DNA of 64,000 nt from Bimastos eiseni (Eukaryota > Annelida > Clitellata > Crassiclitellata > Lumbricidae): assembly GCA_959347315.1 (NCBI GenBank), contig OY365809.1:45813447-45877446 (forward strand). Reading direction: 5' to 3'. The translations under genes and the position numbers were made by a program. The number at the start of each line of letters is the position of its first letter. The first letter of the stretch is position 1. This document shows positions 11,480-23,337 of the stretch, one piece after another. Under the pieces are notes generated by a model. That model had not been told where the DNA came from, searched no databases, and saw only the letters and a program-made list of their open reading frames with translations.

Positions 11480-12540
11480 ATGTATGCAGGCATAGGGAGA
11501 GAGGCAAATATACGTTTAGAGAGATGCATGAGTGCACCCGCGGAGATAATAAAGTCACACAGAGCTACGAGTTGAATATGCAATCAATGAAACGAAATAT
11601 TCTGCAAATTTTATGAGCAACAGTCGATGATAAGTATGTCGAAGTTCAAAAGGTCAGAGACATACCCCCCACCAACGAATCCTGCATAACCCGTGGCGCA
11701 CTCTAGCGAATCCGCCAGCAACCTCTACCATTCAATCGGTCTTACTATTAGTTACTAACTTCATTCATTATCTAATCTGCTCAGTGCATATGACTTCCAT
11801 GGCGCCGCCATCAAATTGCACACGAGTTGTAGTCACTAGACTCGGGCCTCCTTTTGGCATCTCTGGGCAAATCCTATACATGTAACGCGACGGTACTCGT
11901 GAATAAGTTGGTGCCCAGCGCTTGGGTCTTAGTGTGCTTAACGAGCACCCTGGAAATGTCAAGATGACGGTTAGGATCCACTCGAAGAATGAGGTGGAAA
12001 TCTGATAGCCAGAAGTAACCAGAACGTTAGATATGGAAGTTGAACGAAGGTGAGTTTGAAGTACAGGACTCTGAAACAGTGATTTTAATTAAATTTAAAT
12101 TTAAATACAAAGAGTGCTAAATGTTTATGAATTTCACTTACGATTCTTCTACGATCATCCACTGTGGAATCCTCGTAACAACGTCACTTGCAAGACCGGA
12201 TATAATTCTCCGACAACAATTCTCCAACTTGCTACTGAAATCTGTTACCACTAACGAACCTCATTTGAACCGGATATAGTTCTCCGACAACCATTCGCCA
12301 ATAGTGCATCCGAATTCTCCCCTCAATATCGAACTTTCTTCGACACTTGATAACCTCCGACCAGAGCATCACTTGAACCAAGTACAACTTCACCAACACC
12401 GCAACTGTGTCATTGCGACAAACACCGACATAGAATATATATAGTCTCGTTCAACATACCGACATAGCAGAGTAACTCGGATGGCCAGTACACTGCATGC
12501 ATAATTTGCTGCTCAGCTGGGCATTTAAATGTTGGAAACA
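11480..12540. other. Intergenic DNA with a short tandem-like duplication
   Basis: No gene is recognised. CCGGATATAATTCTCCGACA near 12198 recurs near 12272 with one change. ACTCGTGAATAAGTTGGTGC near 11900 resembles GCTCGTGAACAAGTTGGTGC near 31514, which suggests another dispersed repeat. Confidence 0.4.
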
Positions 12541-12543
12541 CCG

Positions 12544-12600
12544 TCCTCCTCCTCCTCCTCCTCCTCCTCCTCCACCTCCTCCTCCTCATCGTCCTCCTCT
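12544..12600. repeat. (CTC)n microsatellite
   Basis: Near-continuous CCT triplets. Confidence 0.9.
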
Positions 12601-13289
12601 CAATCGTACCTGTTGAAATAACTTACGTCGAGTGCATAATCATAGCTTCGGGACTTTTGTCGGTTCTGTGTTTGACGCCAAGAAACGACGACTTACGCCG
12701 GAAGGTCTAAGAAACAATGCAGATTCATCGGAGTAAAGTTTCTGTAGGTGTCATTTGTCCTGATGTTCGCTGGGCGCTTACGAATCCCTCGGACTATAAT
12801 ACCAACACGAAAGTTGGACTGATGTTCAAACGAATATTGAGATACACACGGCTCAGGCATGCTTAGCGACATTCCTCAACTGAGCAGCAACAATGCATGC
12901 ATAAATATCGCATTAATTATATGCACATATATATTATTACTGCGTCTGCATATTTGTACATAAAAACAAATTCCGCTCAAAGACGCATGAACGGAATATT
13001 CTACAGATCAAACATTTGTGTGTAAAATATTCATGAACTAAGTTATGTGAACGAATGCATATAATCACATGTTGCCCACGACTATCTATGTGCTTACTCG
13101 TCTCTATCTATGTATGGATGTATGTACGTATTTATGAGCGTAGACCTATGCATAATATGTGCATAACATGTACACAAAGAGGTTTGTAAGTATGTATGAC
13201 ATTGCATCGTCATTGCTGCTGTTCGTCTCATACGCGGCATTTCATAGTTTGCTCATAACCCAAGCTTTACTCGGGACTCACTTCATTAT

Positions 13290-13660
13290 TCAACAGCGTA
13301 TGCAGTTTAAAACAATTTCCCTAATGCGCCACTGCCTCGTTGTGGTGGCCCCAACCTACCTGAGGAATGTCTGCACTCCGGTGTACTTTATGCTCTCTAG
13401 GGCCTCCTTCCACTCGCGGCCTTCTGGTTGTATGCACTATGGCAATGTCAAAGAACTTTACATATGTTGGCCTTTCAGCTTGAAACTGTCTTCCACAATC
13501 CCTGCGCCTGGAATTACTAACCCTCTCGCTATCACAGTCCCGGTGACGCCTCAAGTCTTTTCTGTTCCTCAGTCGAAGCACAGACGCCCGTTGAGATCGC
13601 TGTTGGTTTGAGCGGCGTTGTACAAATGTTCTGTTACAATTACAATTACATTATGTATGT
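13290..13660 (+). pseudogene. CR1/L2-like LINE ORF2 C-terminal remnant
   Basis: In shifting plus-strand frames the translation gives QRMQFKTISLMRHCLVVVAP and TYLRNVCTPV. Further on come LLVVCTMAMSKNFTYVGLSA, a stop, and NCLPQSLRLELLTLSLSQ. These align in order with the conserved LINE tail RIKFKTLLLVYRCL..APPYL, GLLVVPTTRTK, FSVAGPSAWNCLP and SQFRRRLKTFLF. At least one frameshift and one stop break it. The 3' end runs into ACAATTACAATTACATT, a simple tail. The 150-codon open frame over this region is partly a different frame and is not a gene. Confidence 0.65.
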
Positions 13661-13999
13661 ATGTGTGTAGTTGTGTATATACGTGTGTATGTATTTGGCC
13701 ATGTATGCGAGTATTTGCATATATTGTGCAGATATCCGATTTATACATTATATGTCCAAGTATATCCTATGCAAGTGGCCTCAGCTGCGTACACGCAGGT
13801 ATCAGATAGTCCCCTCACCCAATTCATATGCCATTTTACATGGATTGGCATGTGGCGGACGGTGTGGCCAAATGAATGCCAATGTTTGTGACATGTCACT
13901 GCCGGTTGCTACTTTTGTCACCTCCCAACAAGTACAACAAGTACAAGTACAACAGTACACAGAGTGTATCATTGTCTGTATCGTTCGTTCAATCTATAT

Positions 14000-14260
14000 G
14001 TCTGCTTGTCTCTGTCTCTGTCCCTTTCTCTGTCGCTCTGCCTCTGTCTCTGTCTCTCTCTCTCTCTCTGTATCTTTCTTTCTCTGTCACTCTGTCTCTG
14101 TCTCTCTCTGTATCTTTCTTTCTCTGTCACTCTGTCTCTGTCTCTCTCTGTATCTTTCTTTCTCTGTCACTCTGTCTCTGTCTCTCTCTGTCTCTTTCTT
14201 TCTCTGTCACTCTCTGTCTCTCTCTCTGTCTCTGTCTCTGTCTCTTTCTCGGTTGGATCA
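14000..14260. repeat. CT-rich array with 40-bp higher-order units
   Basis: Between about 14071 and 14220 the 40-bp unit starting TATCTTTCTTTCTCTGTCAC repeats almost exactly 3.7 times inside a CTGT/CTCT microsatellite. Three overlapping frames stay open because the repeat lacks stops. Confidence 0.85.
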
Positions 14261-14604
14261 ACAATTTCCACTTTGCTTACTTCTCTTGCTGGTAAAGGAT
14301 ACGTTATAATGTATGTATTCATGTATGTATATACTTCTGCATGCATATGTCTATATATATATACATATATATATGTGTGTATGTGCGTGCGTGTGTGTGT
14401 AAACGCGCATTTATTTGTATGTATGAATTTTACTATTAAGGTTCAAGTGATATAGTAATCGTGAATAAATCTTCGTCCGTCGGTAACTCTTAACTTTGGC
14501 CAAATAGTGAATGCTGCACAATTCATATCTTTGTCCTACGTTGTCGAACTTCTCTTAGTGATATTGTAACGAAATGGTATGAATCGTAGCGCATCGCATC
14601 TTTA

Positions 14605-14625
14605 GATTTATATAGCGCCTGTTGC
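14605..14625 (-). repeat. LINE/SINE tail motif AGGCGCTATATAAATC
   Basis: The reverse strand carries the GGCGCTATATAA motif that terminates several retroelement fragments in this window. No body is recognisable. Confidence 0.4.
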
Positions 14626-15109
14626 AGAGTAAACATTGAGAACCGCTTTCAGAACGGAAACCTTGGAGTAAATGAAATTAGAGAGAATGTTGTATAAAGA
14701 GAAGCCAGTCGTTAGTTTAGCCTTTAGTGATGGAGAAAGATCATTCCTGCTAGAGCAAGGTCATTCTCACAACAGCAAATGGCCGATATATTGGGTCGAG
14801 GCAGTCCTAGTTCTAGGAACAAAAAGATCAAAGCGAATACTATATGCCTATGAAAAGCGCTTCTTCTGTCTGGGAATATACTACTTTATGCATGTCCCTA
14901 GTGTAAACGGGTCAGACGTCAAAAAAGTGCCCCATGATTTGAAACTCGTGCAATCCGTGGAGAACACCTAGCGAATAAAGACTGAAATGTAGAAGGTTAA
15001 CTCGCTAGGTGGCGTAAGACGCCATCTGGCGAATATTCGCCACATTTAAAGCGTTGTGTTGATAACTAGTTCGTATTTCATCATTAGGAAAGAACCACGT
15101 CGGTGGTGA

Positions 15110-15235
15110 GTGGTGAGTTGGTGATTGTGAGGGTATAGCGAGGTGGTTGGATGGTGGTGGTGGGGTGGTGGTGGTGATGATGATGATGATGATGACGATG
15201 ACGACGATGACGATGACGATGATGATTTAAATGAT
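15110..15235. repeat. (GGT)n and (GAT)n microsatellites
   Basis: GGTGGTG followed by GATGATGAC repeats. Confidence 0.85.
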
Positions 15236-15879
15236 GATGAACAACACGTACAGTCGACTTATTAAAACCCTTGCCTACTCTTCCGCGCCTCTACCATTAC
15301 ACCTCCCCATTCTTTAACCTAATTCATATTTTCTCATCTCATTCATGCTTCTCTAACTTTCGGATCACCATACGTCAACCTACCCTCACAAACAATGCTC
15401 TACTTAATGGTCTTTTTCTCTTATCGTTCCAATCACCAACGCCTCAAAACCCATACCAAAGCGTGGCGATATTGACCCAACCGCCCTCCCCTCTATGCCT
15501 TTCTCTACCCTCCCCCATCTCCCATCCCCATTCGCCCCTCTCTCACCCCTCTTCCATCCTAATGACGACAACGGCAGGCAGGACAGGTACATTCCCGGAT
15601 GAAAGCGAGTCACGGTCTGCCTAAGCAGTCGGCTCGCGTCATTGATTCAGTCCAGCGGCGCGTGTCGCCGGTGACCTGGCCTCAGCTCACAACACACGCA
15701 TGACCACACCTCAGGACGAGAGGACGCACACGGACAGAAGGACGTAGGCACAGGTACACACACGCATACTCGGTCACACGTACACAAGACGTAAATATGA
15801 TTATATGATTATAAGCAGACGCTATCGCCCGCACGGACATACATACGACAATGCAGACACGGAGGATTCGCCTCAAAGG

Positions 15880-16135
15880 ATTTCCTTCTCCTACTTCTAC
15901 TGCTAATCCTCCTCCTCTCATTCCTCTATTCCTCCATTTAGTCCTCATCCTCCTCTCATTCCTCTATTCCTCCATTTAGTCCTCATCCTCCTCGTATTCA
16001 TCCCACTCTAATTTTCATTGCTCTTCCTCCCATAATTTCCCTATTCCTATTTTCCTCCTCATATTCTTCCTCCTCCTCTTCCTCCTCCTCCTCATATTCT
16101 TCCTCCTCCTCCTCCTCCCTCTCCTCATCAATCAT
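15880..16135. repeat. Pyrimidine-rich (CCT)n tract with a direct duplication
   Basis: TCCTCCTCTCATTCCTCTAT and the following bases occur twice in a row near 15910-15985, then CCT triplets continue to about 16130. Confidence 0.8.
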
Positions 16136-16189
16136 GATCAGTATCGGTAATTACTCTCCTCTCCTATATATCAACACCAATACATACAT

Positions 16190-16520
16190 ACATGCATATA
16201 TATATATGGATATACATATTATTCATTGATATCTTCAGTTCATATATGATGGTCATACACGATCATTATTCTTACACAATGGAAATAGATTATATTATAT
16301 ATAAAACATGTGTGGTTCATATATACATGTATATATTTATATATATATATATATGGATTCTATGTATCTACGTCAATTGCGAACACTTTATGGAGGCAGC
16401 ATGAAGGAGACCATCGTGGAATAGATATGCATATATACTTATATATATATATATATATATGCATATGAGGCTACTTTTCATGTATATTTACATATATAAA
16501 ATATATATATATACTGCAAT
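16190..16520. repeat. (TA)n-rich low-complexity DNA
   Basis: Long ATATATAT stretches. No gene. Confidence 0.8.
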
Positions 16521-16686
16521 GTGTATCATAACTATTTGAGCAGATGTATTATTATAAAAGTACACATAGACTCTTTTAAAATGAGCTTTAGAATATGGGT
16601 TTTATTATGTATAAATATATGTATGTGGGCGTATGCGCATATATGTGTGTTGTCACAGCTGCTTTTGAAGTCGTTACGCGTCGTTG

Positions 16687-16865
16687 ACGAGAGAGAGAGA
16701 CAGAGAGAGACAGAGACAGAGACAGAGACAGAGAGATACAGATAGGCTGACAGAAAGACAGACAGAGACAGATACAGAGATACAGAGAGAGACAGAGAGA
16801 GACAGAGATACATAGAGACGGAGAAAGAAACAGACAGACGAACACAGCAGGGCAGAGAGAGAACA
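16687..16865. repeat. (GAGACA)n microsatellite
   Basis: GAGACAGAGACAGA units. Minus-strand frames here read Ser-Leu-Cys repeats and are not genes. Confidence 0.9.
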
Positions 16866-17259
16866 GAGTAGTGGAAGCGTGTCCGTGATGATCGCGTGTA
16901 GCCACAGCTGCATTCGACCGTGGAAGACCCGTTGCAAATGATCAGGTGCGTCGAACCAAAGGCGGGCGAGGCGGATGTTGCAGAAGGAGGGCAGGAAAGG
17001 GGGGAAGGGTGAGTCGATGGAGCGGGAGGGGTGGCAGGTGGCAAAGGGTGGACGCCATACGAGGAGTTTCTGACGATCGTGTAGTTGCCGCTCAGAGCAA
17101 GATGTTAATCGCAACTGATTCTACTACGATCGCCTCGTCGTTGCTGCGTTATCATCGGCATTGTCGTTGTCGACGGGTAGGTCGTTGTTCTTTTGACGCG
17201 TCATCATTGTCGTTACGTCGTTGTGATCATGTGGTAGGTTGGCGTCACCGCTCTGTTGC

Positions 17260-17290
17260 TACACAGTTTAATGGCGCTCTATAAATAGAT
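17260..17290 (+). repeat. GGCGCTCTATAAATAG tail motif
   Basis: ATGGCGCTCTATAAATAGAT followed by a GATA-like run, the same 3' tail type as at 20778. It suggests a retroelement 3' end on the plus strand. The GC-rich 16.9-17.26 kb DNA before it has open frames without recognisable domains. Confidence 0.45.
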
Positions 17291-17304
17291 AGATACACAC
17301 AGAC

Positions 17305-17625
17305 ATAAGTATCATGCATACATACATATATACATAAATATTACATACATACATAAATATTACATATATACATAAATATTACATATATACATAAATATTA
17401 CATATATACATAAATATTACATATATACATAAATATTACATATATACATAAAAATTACATATATACATAAATATTACATATATACATAAATATTACATAC
17501 ATACATAAATATTACATATATACATAAAAATTACATATATACATAAATATTACATATATACATAAATATTACATACATACATAAATATTACATACATACA
17601 TAAATATTACATACATGGATACATG
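17305..17625. repeat. 19-bp AT-rich minisatellite, about 16 units
   Basis: The unit is CATAAATATTACATATATA with variants CATACATA and AAAAATTA that recur in blocks, a sign of multi-unit duplication. Confidence 0.95.
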
Positions 17626-17944
17626 CAATGTCATGCATAAATATATACAGAGTTTGTCTTCCTGACTAACTCAATTTTTTTGTGGAGCTTGGAAATTTCT
17701 TATTGGTTTTATCCTTTACATTACATCCGCAGTTGGCGCCTCATAAATTCCTGCGTATCATCATCTGCAATAGCTTGCAATTGAAGCCATCCTCTCGAAC
17801 TATTTATGGCATTAATTAAAGTTTCTCCGTTAGACCAATTATCTTTCAAGTGTTGACGGCGGGTGTAGTAATGAGCCTCTTGTGACGCTGCTAATGTTCT
17901 TCCTACTAGTCAACCCATTCAACATATCCATTTTCTCTTGCCAT

Positions 17945-17956
17945 AGATATCATCAT

Positions 17957-17999
<43 letters not shown>

Positions 18000-18022
18000 G
18001 TCATCATCATCATCATCATCTT
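17945..18022. repeat. (ATC)n microsatellite
   Basis: ATC triplets translate to poly-His in the plus frame. No supporting exon context. Confidence 0.9.
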
Positions 18023-18180
18023 CTTCTGCTCCCGATGCCAGCCATTTGGAAGCGATGGTTACGATTAAATGATCTCCATCGTCCTCGATCATTTATGAAG
18101 TCTACTGGTCCCACTATAATTGTGATTCCAAGAGTTATTTAAAGGTGGTAGTAAGTAGATAGGTTCCGCTAAACAGCGTC

Positions 18181-18256
18181 GTATTACGATAAAGGTGATT
18201 GGCATCACCCTCCTCCTATAGCCAGGCTTTGGACTGGTTCCACCCGATTAGAACAG
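18181..18256 (-). repeat. Dispersed repeat family A, copy 3
   Basis: The minus strand reads the core CCAGTCCAAAGCCTGG and AGGAGGAGGGTGATGCC. Confidence 0.65.
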
Positions 18257-18284
18257 TGAATTGAAGTTTGGATGTGATTGGCTT

Positions 18285-18372
18285 ATGTTGACTTGGATTG
18301 ACTTGTGTTGACCTGGATTGACTTATGTTGACTTGGATTGACCTATGTTGACTTGGAGTGACTTTGCTTGCA
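18285..18372. repeat. About 20-bp TTGACTTGGATTGACTT minisatellite
   Basis: Four to five imperfect units of TTGACTTGGATTGACTTATG. Confidence 0.8.
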
Positions 18373-18664
18373 TTTGATTAGATTTGATTTCATTAAATCA
18401 TTTGTGATTGGATTTAATCGGATTTCATTATATTATATCAGATATGATTCTGAGTCATTTTGCTGGCTGTTGTCGTGCCTCCTTTGCAGTCATGCGCGAC
18501 CATAAAAATAGGCTCAGACGTCATACGTCTAAAAATGCCCCCTCGCGACCATACAGGGTCTTTGGGCTGAAAGTGTGAAAGTTTCGACCCCTCCCCATAC
18601 CCTCTGATGGCCTGCTATGCTACCCCACTGCTATTACCCCCACAGGCCCAGTTCAATAGTCCTA

Positions 18665-18710
18665 TAGGTCAATCAATCAATCAAAAATACTTGATATAGC
18701 GCCACATGGA
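18665..18710 (-). repeat. LINE 3' tail, inverted relative of 666-700
   Basis: The reverse strand reads GGCGCTATATCAAGTATTTT then TGATTGATTGATTGACC, matching the tail that follows the LINE stop codon at 649. Confidence 0.7.
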
Positions 18711-19077
18711 TGATCAACGGCTTCTTTTTAGACACCAACAAACACCATCAGGCTTAGCAAAATAACACTCTAAAACACCCCAGGTCCAATCTTCCAAGAC
18801 ACCCCTCCCTAGGACGTATGCGCCCTACAGACTCGTTGCCTTATAACCTACTTATGTCAGAAGTTGTATGGATGACTTCTGGCTTTGTGTGTGCGCAGTG
18901 ACCAAGGAGAGTCGTCGTCTCAAATGGATTCTACAGGATTTATGAGGACAAGTATATGACAGGTATTGCAAGAAATCGAAGCAGAGGTAATGCTATTATT
19001 TACACGTATCTACAAAAGGTAGGAGTCTGTTTAGAAGCATATCGGTAAGAACGGTATGATGCTTTATGGAATAGATG

Positions 19078-19270
19078 AATAGAGACAGAGACAGAGACAG
19101 ACAAACAGACAGACAGAGACAGGAACAGAGACAGGAACAGAGACAGGAACAGAGACAGGAACAGAGACAGGAACAGAGACAGGAACAGAGACAGGAACAG
19201 AGACAGGAACAGAGACAGGAACAGAGACAGGAACAGAGACAGGAACAGAGACAGGAACAGAGACAGAGAG
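19078..19270. repeat. 12-bp minisatellite (ACAGAGACAGGA)n
   Basis: About 13 nearly perfect 12-bp units, flanked by simpler GACAGA repeats. The frames read QRQE or PVSV repeats on opposite strands and are not genes. Confidence 0.95.
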
Positions 19271-19364
19271 AGACAGAGAGGCAGAGCGTTTCAGGATATG
19301 TAACGTTCTGCCTCTTTCTTTCTGCACCTGTCCATACATGTCTCTTTGTTTCCGTCTGTCCGTC

Positions 19365-19465
19365 CGTCTCTTTCTGTGTCTCTGTCTCTATCTGTCTCTC
19401 TGTCTCTTTCTGTCTCTTTCTGTCTCTCTGTCTCTTTCTGTCTCTCTGTCTCTTTCTGTATGTCT
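19365..19465. repeat. (TCTG/TCTC)n microsatellite
   Basis: CTGTCTCTTTCTGTCTCT repeats. Confidence 0.85.
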
Positions 19466-19859
19466 TTCACAATAATCCAGTGTGCATAAGTGTGTCACGA
19501 TACTTTTTAATGCATCTACTCATGCAGCGTATTTGCTTAAAACGAAGCCTTGCAACATATTATATCGATGACAACAAAATAATACAAAATATATTAGCAG
19601 GTTTTGTCCTCGTTCTCCTCTCTCGACAATTCACCACGAGAAAATTTCGACAAGATTCGTTGAAAAATTAATTTTTTAGTTTATGTTCTGGCGCCGAGTA
19701 ATTAAGCGAAGAACTCGCTCAAGGATCCAACGTATTGTGAAGTAACCTTCGGTAAACATGTGTATTAAAAAGGGAGGAGGATAAAACCCACGCTCTTTGC
19801 ATTGCAATCTATGAACCACGGTCCACTGCTAGGAATAAAGGATCAACTGCCTCGTTTCA

Positions 19860-19945
19860 AACCATCCATCCACCCATCCATCCATATATCCATCCATCCA
19901 TCCATATATCCATTCATCCACCCAAACCATCCATCCATCCATCCG
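19860..19945. repeat. (CATC)n microsatellite
   Basis: CCATCCATCCAT units with CCATATAT interruptions. Confidence 0.85.
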
Positions 19946-20466
19946 TCCATTAATACATCTCTGCTGCAATAAAAATCCACATTTACACAAATGAGGCGCA
20001 ATTATAAGCCACCCCCCTTATTAAAACAGGTCATGGGTCATAAGGTCAGACATAATGCAATAAACCTCCTGCCGTGCGGTAGGTCGACTGGCGCCACCAC
20101 GCGGGCACCTGCACACAGGTGTGCATCAACGCGCTTTTAGCAATCAAACAACTAACAATGACGCGGCTATAATGCCTCTGTCACATCTGATTTACGCGGC
20201 GTAATTAAGTTACGCTGTTAGTCACTGACAGAGGAGAAACTGTGGAGCTGGGTTTTGATAACCTCGAATAGCATTCGATGCGGAAGACAAGTGGCGAGAA
20301 CATGAGGAATTGAACCACAGGTATTCATATGATATCAATATCGAAATATTGTTAGTATAAACATTGGGAAAATCTTCGATACACGCGGGATTGTTGTAGT
20401 AATAATTACAATCTCATTATTATTAGCATTAGTATTTTTAGTATTACTAATTCTCATTCTAATCTT

Positions 20467-20815
20467 AAAGGCTCAGCGGGGTCTTGTCCCGAGATACCTG
20501 GTAGACGCGATACTTCGACCTCATTTAGCTTCCTCCCTCTGTCCACTTCGTTCATTCAATAGACTTGACCTCTTGGTTCCTCGAACTAGAACAGCTGTGA
20601 CTCAGTCTCGATCCTTTGCTTCAATTGGTCCTTCTCTGTGGTCTGTGGAATGCACTTTCTCCATCTGTTTGCTCTAAAATTCTGTCTGGCAGTCTCTTCC
20701 TCTTTTGCTTTTCTCAAACCCTGCTTCTCATCGCAGGGACTAGCGCACTTGCAGCGCTTCTGAACGGTTCGCCTTATTAGAGGCGCTCTATAAATACTTA
20801 AATACAATGCAATAT
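20467..20815 (+). pseudogene. CR1/L2-like LINE ORF2 C-terminal remnant with tail
   Basis: From 20468 one frame gives GLVPRYLVDAILRPHLASSL, then LLVPRTRTAVTQSRSFASIG followed by PSLWSVE. This is the C-terminal LINE signature (APRYL.DLL, VPRTRTK.YG.RAFS, GPSLWNSLP). It decays after about 65 codons. The 3' end reads GAGGCGCTCTATAAATACTT followed by AATACAATG, the shared tail type. Opposite-strand and out-of-frame open readings here are shadows. Confidence 0.7.
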
Positions 20816-21360
20816 TATTACAATTGCTATTATTATTACTATTGTCATTGTTTTATTATGATCACTGTTATTGCTATTGTCATTGTCTCGTTGGTAAATA
20901 ACGTTGATTTAACGACACCTTTAAATTCCAAACTCGTTACACTCCGTCTTGTGAGAATGTGAAGCTGGGATTTCCATAAGCAGTGCACATGCCGAGAGAG
21001 GTGGACGTCACAGCGTTCCAGCCCCGTGTCCGAGTCACGTGTCCGAGTCACATGGTGTCGTCTTACGTTTCAGTGTTAGATGAATCGAGTTGCAAATCTC
21101 TAATACTGTCAGGTAAAGACGCTCTCCTCAAAACTCCATCGACCTGAGTCGCCGATGAACACCCGCAAACGTGTAGAGCCTACAGCCAGAATTACCTCGG
21201 CTAAAACGAATACATTGTCCGTACACTTTCGGTGGAAAGTGGTGAAGGGATGACTATCCAGGCGCGCTGATATGACAAGGCAAAGAAAAAATAATATATC
21301 TAATATATGTATATATGTGTGTGTGTATGTATATATATGGTAGTATTTTCAGTTTAATTG

Positions 21361-21446
21361 CGAGATAACAGAGATCATTGGCGTCGCCCTCCTTCTTTAT
21401 CCAAGTTTTGGACTGGCACTGTCAGAGTGCTAACAGTGGTGGAGTT
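21361..21446 (-). repeat. Dispersed repeat family A, copy 4
   Basis: The minus strand reads CACTCTGACAGTGCCAGTCC, then TTGGATAAAGAAGGAGGGCG and ACGCCAATG. This is one of the best-preserved copies and shows the unit's left end CTCCACCACTGTTAGCACTC. Confidence 0.8.
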
Positions 21447-22202
21447 CTATATTGTACTTATAACTGGTTCAATATCTCGTAGTCGGGAATCTTTGCCGCA
21501 GAATACAACGAATAATTGTAGGATGGGAAATATCAAATTACAATTATATTGTATTGTATTGTTTAGGTCAAAAGAACCAGAGCGGATTTCAACGTTTCAA
21601 CGCAGAAACAACGAAGCGTGACGCTGTTTAAGAATGCCTTCTGCAGCATATTTGTTCACTCACCTGGAACATCCTTCCTTCCGAACTGCATGTGCCTTTC
21701 TAACCAGAACCGCATTATTGTAATCAAAATATCATCATCCTAGTCATTATGGCGATAGGATCATTATACTCATAATAATCATTATCATGATCACAATCCC
21801 TATCACAGTGATCACGATGATCATGGAGATCGTGGTAATCACAGTGATCACAACGATTATAACGAAAAGCATAACAATGAACATGACGGTCATGAAAATG
21901 GTTAGGTTGGAAATTCTAAAGCGTTGTTTAATAGTTAAACGCTGTGAGGAAGGATTTAACATCTCGTATTTAAATACAAAATATAAAGCTATATTTAAGC
22001 ACCCGTAAAACGCAATCATTTTATTTTTTTATAGTCGCAAGTTGCGTTAAATCGCGAAACGCTTGACTTTGGAACTACCCCGAGCATCACCGAGTACCAC
22101 CGTTGCACCGCGGTGCCTCCTCTGGTTGACCTCCCCGAATCTTGACCTGGCACCGGAACGAAACTAGTATCTTGGCTATTGTGGACTTGACTTGGCATAT
22201 AT

Positions 22203-22290
22203 CGCCGGTGAATAAGCTAGTCTCCCTGACGTGGCTTTTGTGGTCGCTGAGAAATTTCTAACATCGGGCGTAAATATATCTTACATTACA
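22203..22290 (+). repeat. Dispersed repeat family B, copy 1
   Basis: Contains GGTGAATAAGCTAGTCTCCC, TGACGTGGCTTTTGTGG and GAGAAATTTCTAACAT, then a TTACATTACA tail. Relatives lie at 42551-42631 (inverted) and 53930-54001. Confidence 0.7.
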
Positions 22291-22865
22291 CTATAATGAT
22301 CATCATGACATTACATTATATTACGAGGCCATGGCTCAGCCATTCCACTACCGGTAACACGCCAGCAATGCTCAGCATTCGTAATTCTAAAAACTAACCG
22401 CTAACAAAGCATGTATTGAGCATATTGACCGTGTCCATAGAGGTTTTCCTGCCTCACATGTGTCTGTTTTTTGCAGGGCTTGCTTGCAAAGGAACGCAGA
22501 TAATGGTCTGTTTGCCTTTAGCAAACGTTTCAATCGTTAAGGTGCTTGCCTCAGGTAAACAGGCGACGTTATTTTCTCTGAACATACGGCGCTGGGCAGC
22601 TCGCCTTTGAAGCCGACGTTGGTGTTGGAATGCCCGCTGAGTCAGCTTAACTCAACCGACGCCAACTGTGACGATCGGGGTTGAAGTATTTGCCCATAAG
22701 AGGGCGCCAATTGCTCGTAGGATGCAGGTGCCTGCAGGGCCAGACATTAGCTGAGTCATTTGTCTATCTGTCTGTCTGTGTATCTGTCGGTCTATTTGTT
22801 TATGTGTCTGTGTGTCTTGTAGTGATTAAGGCCTCGTTTATGGCGCCTTATAAATCGGCGTTATT

Positions 22866-22971
22866 ATTATTACTTTTATTATTATTATTACTACTATTTT
22901 GACCGAGGTATAACTGACCCATCAAGCTCTATGCAACTAACTACTAAACTATAGAGTGTACTATAAATTAC

Positions 22972-23002
<31 letters not shown>

Positions 23003-23178
23003 TGTACTCAATTTTTCTTCTGATTATTATTACTTTTATTATTATTATTATTACTACTATTTTGACCGAGGTATAACTGACCCATCAAGCTCTATGCAAC
23101 TAACTACTAAACTATAGAGTGTACTATAAATTACTATTATTATTATTATTATTATTTGTACTCAATTTTTCTTCTGAT
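22866..23178. repeat. Tandem duplication of a roughly 155-bp unit
   Basis: The block TTTTGACCGAGGTATAACTG through GAGTGTACTATAAATTACTA occurs twice, near 22900-22975 and 23060-23135. Each copy is followed by ATT triplets and TTTGTACTCAATTTTTCTTC. The two differ only in ATT copy number. Origin unknown; it directly abuts the retroelement cluster that follows. Confidence 0.9.
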
Positions 23179-23179
23179 T

Positions 23180-23202
23180 ATTATTATTTTTATTATTATT
23201 TC

Positions 23203-23244
<42 letters not shown>

Positions 23245-23286
23245 ATTTAAATAAATATTATTATTATTATTATTATCATTATTATA

Positions 23287-23326
<40 letters not shown>

Positions 23327-23337
23327 ATTATTATTAT
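23180..23337. repeat. (ATT)n and (AT)n microsatellite at the 3' end of LINE copy 2
   Basis: ATT triplets, then an AT dinucleotide run, then ATT again, directly continuous with the 3' end of the minus-strand retrotransposon copy. Confidence 0.9.

Noticed and set aside
13159..13611. 150-codon plus-strand frame as a gene
   Set aside because: Its middle is a decayed LINE C-terminus, partly in another frame; the N-terminal part is unrelated read-through.
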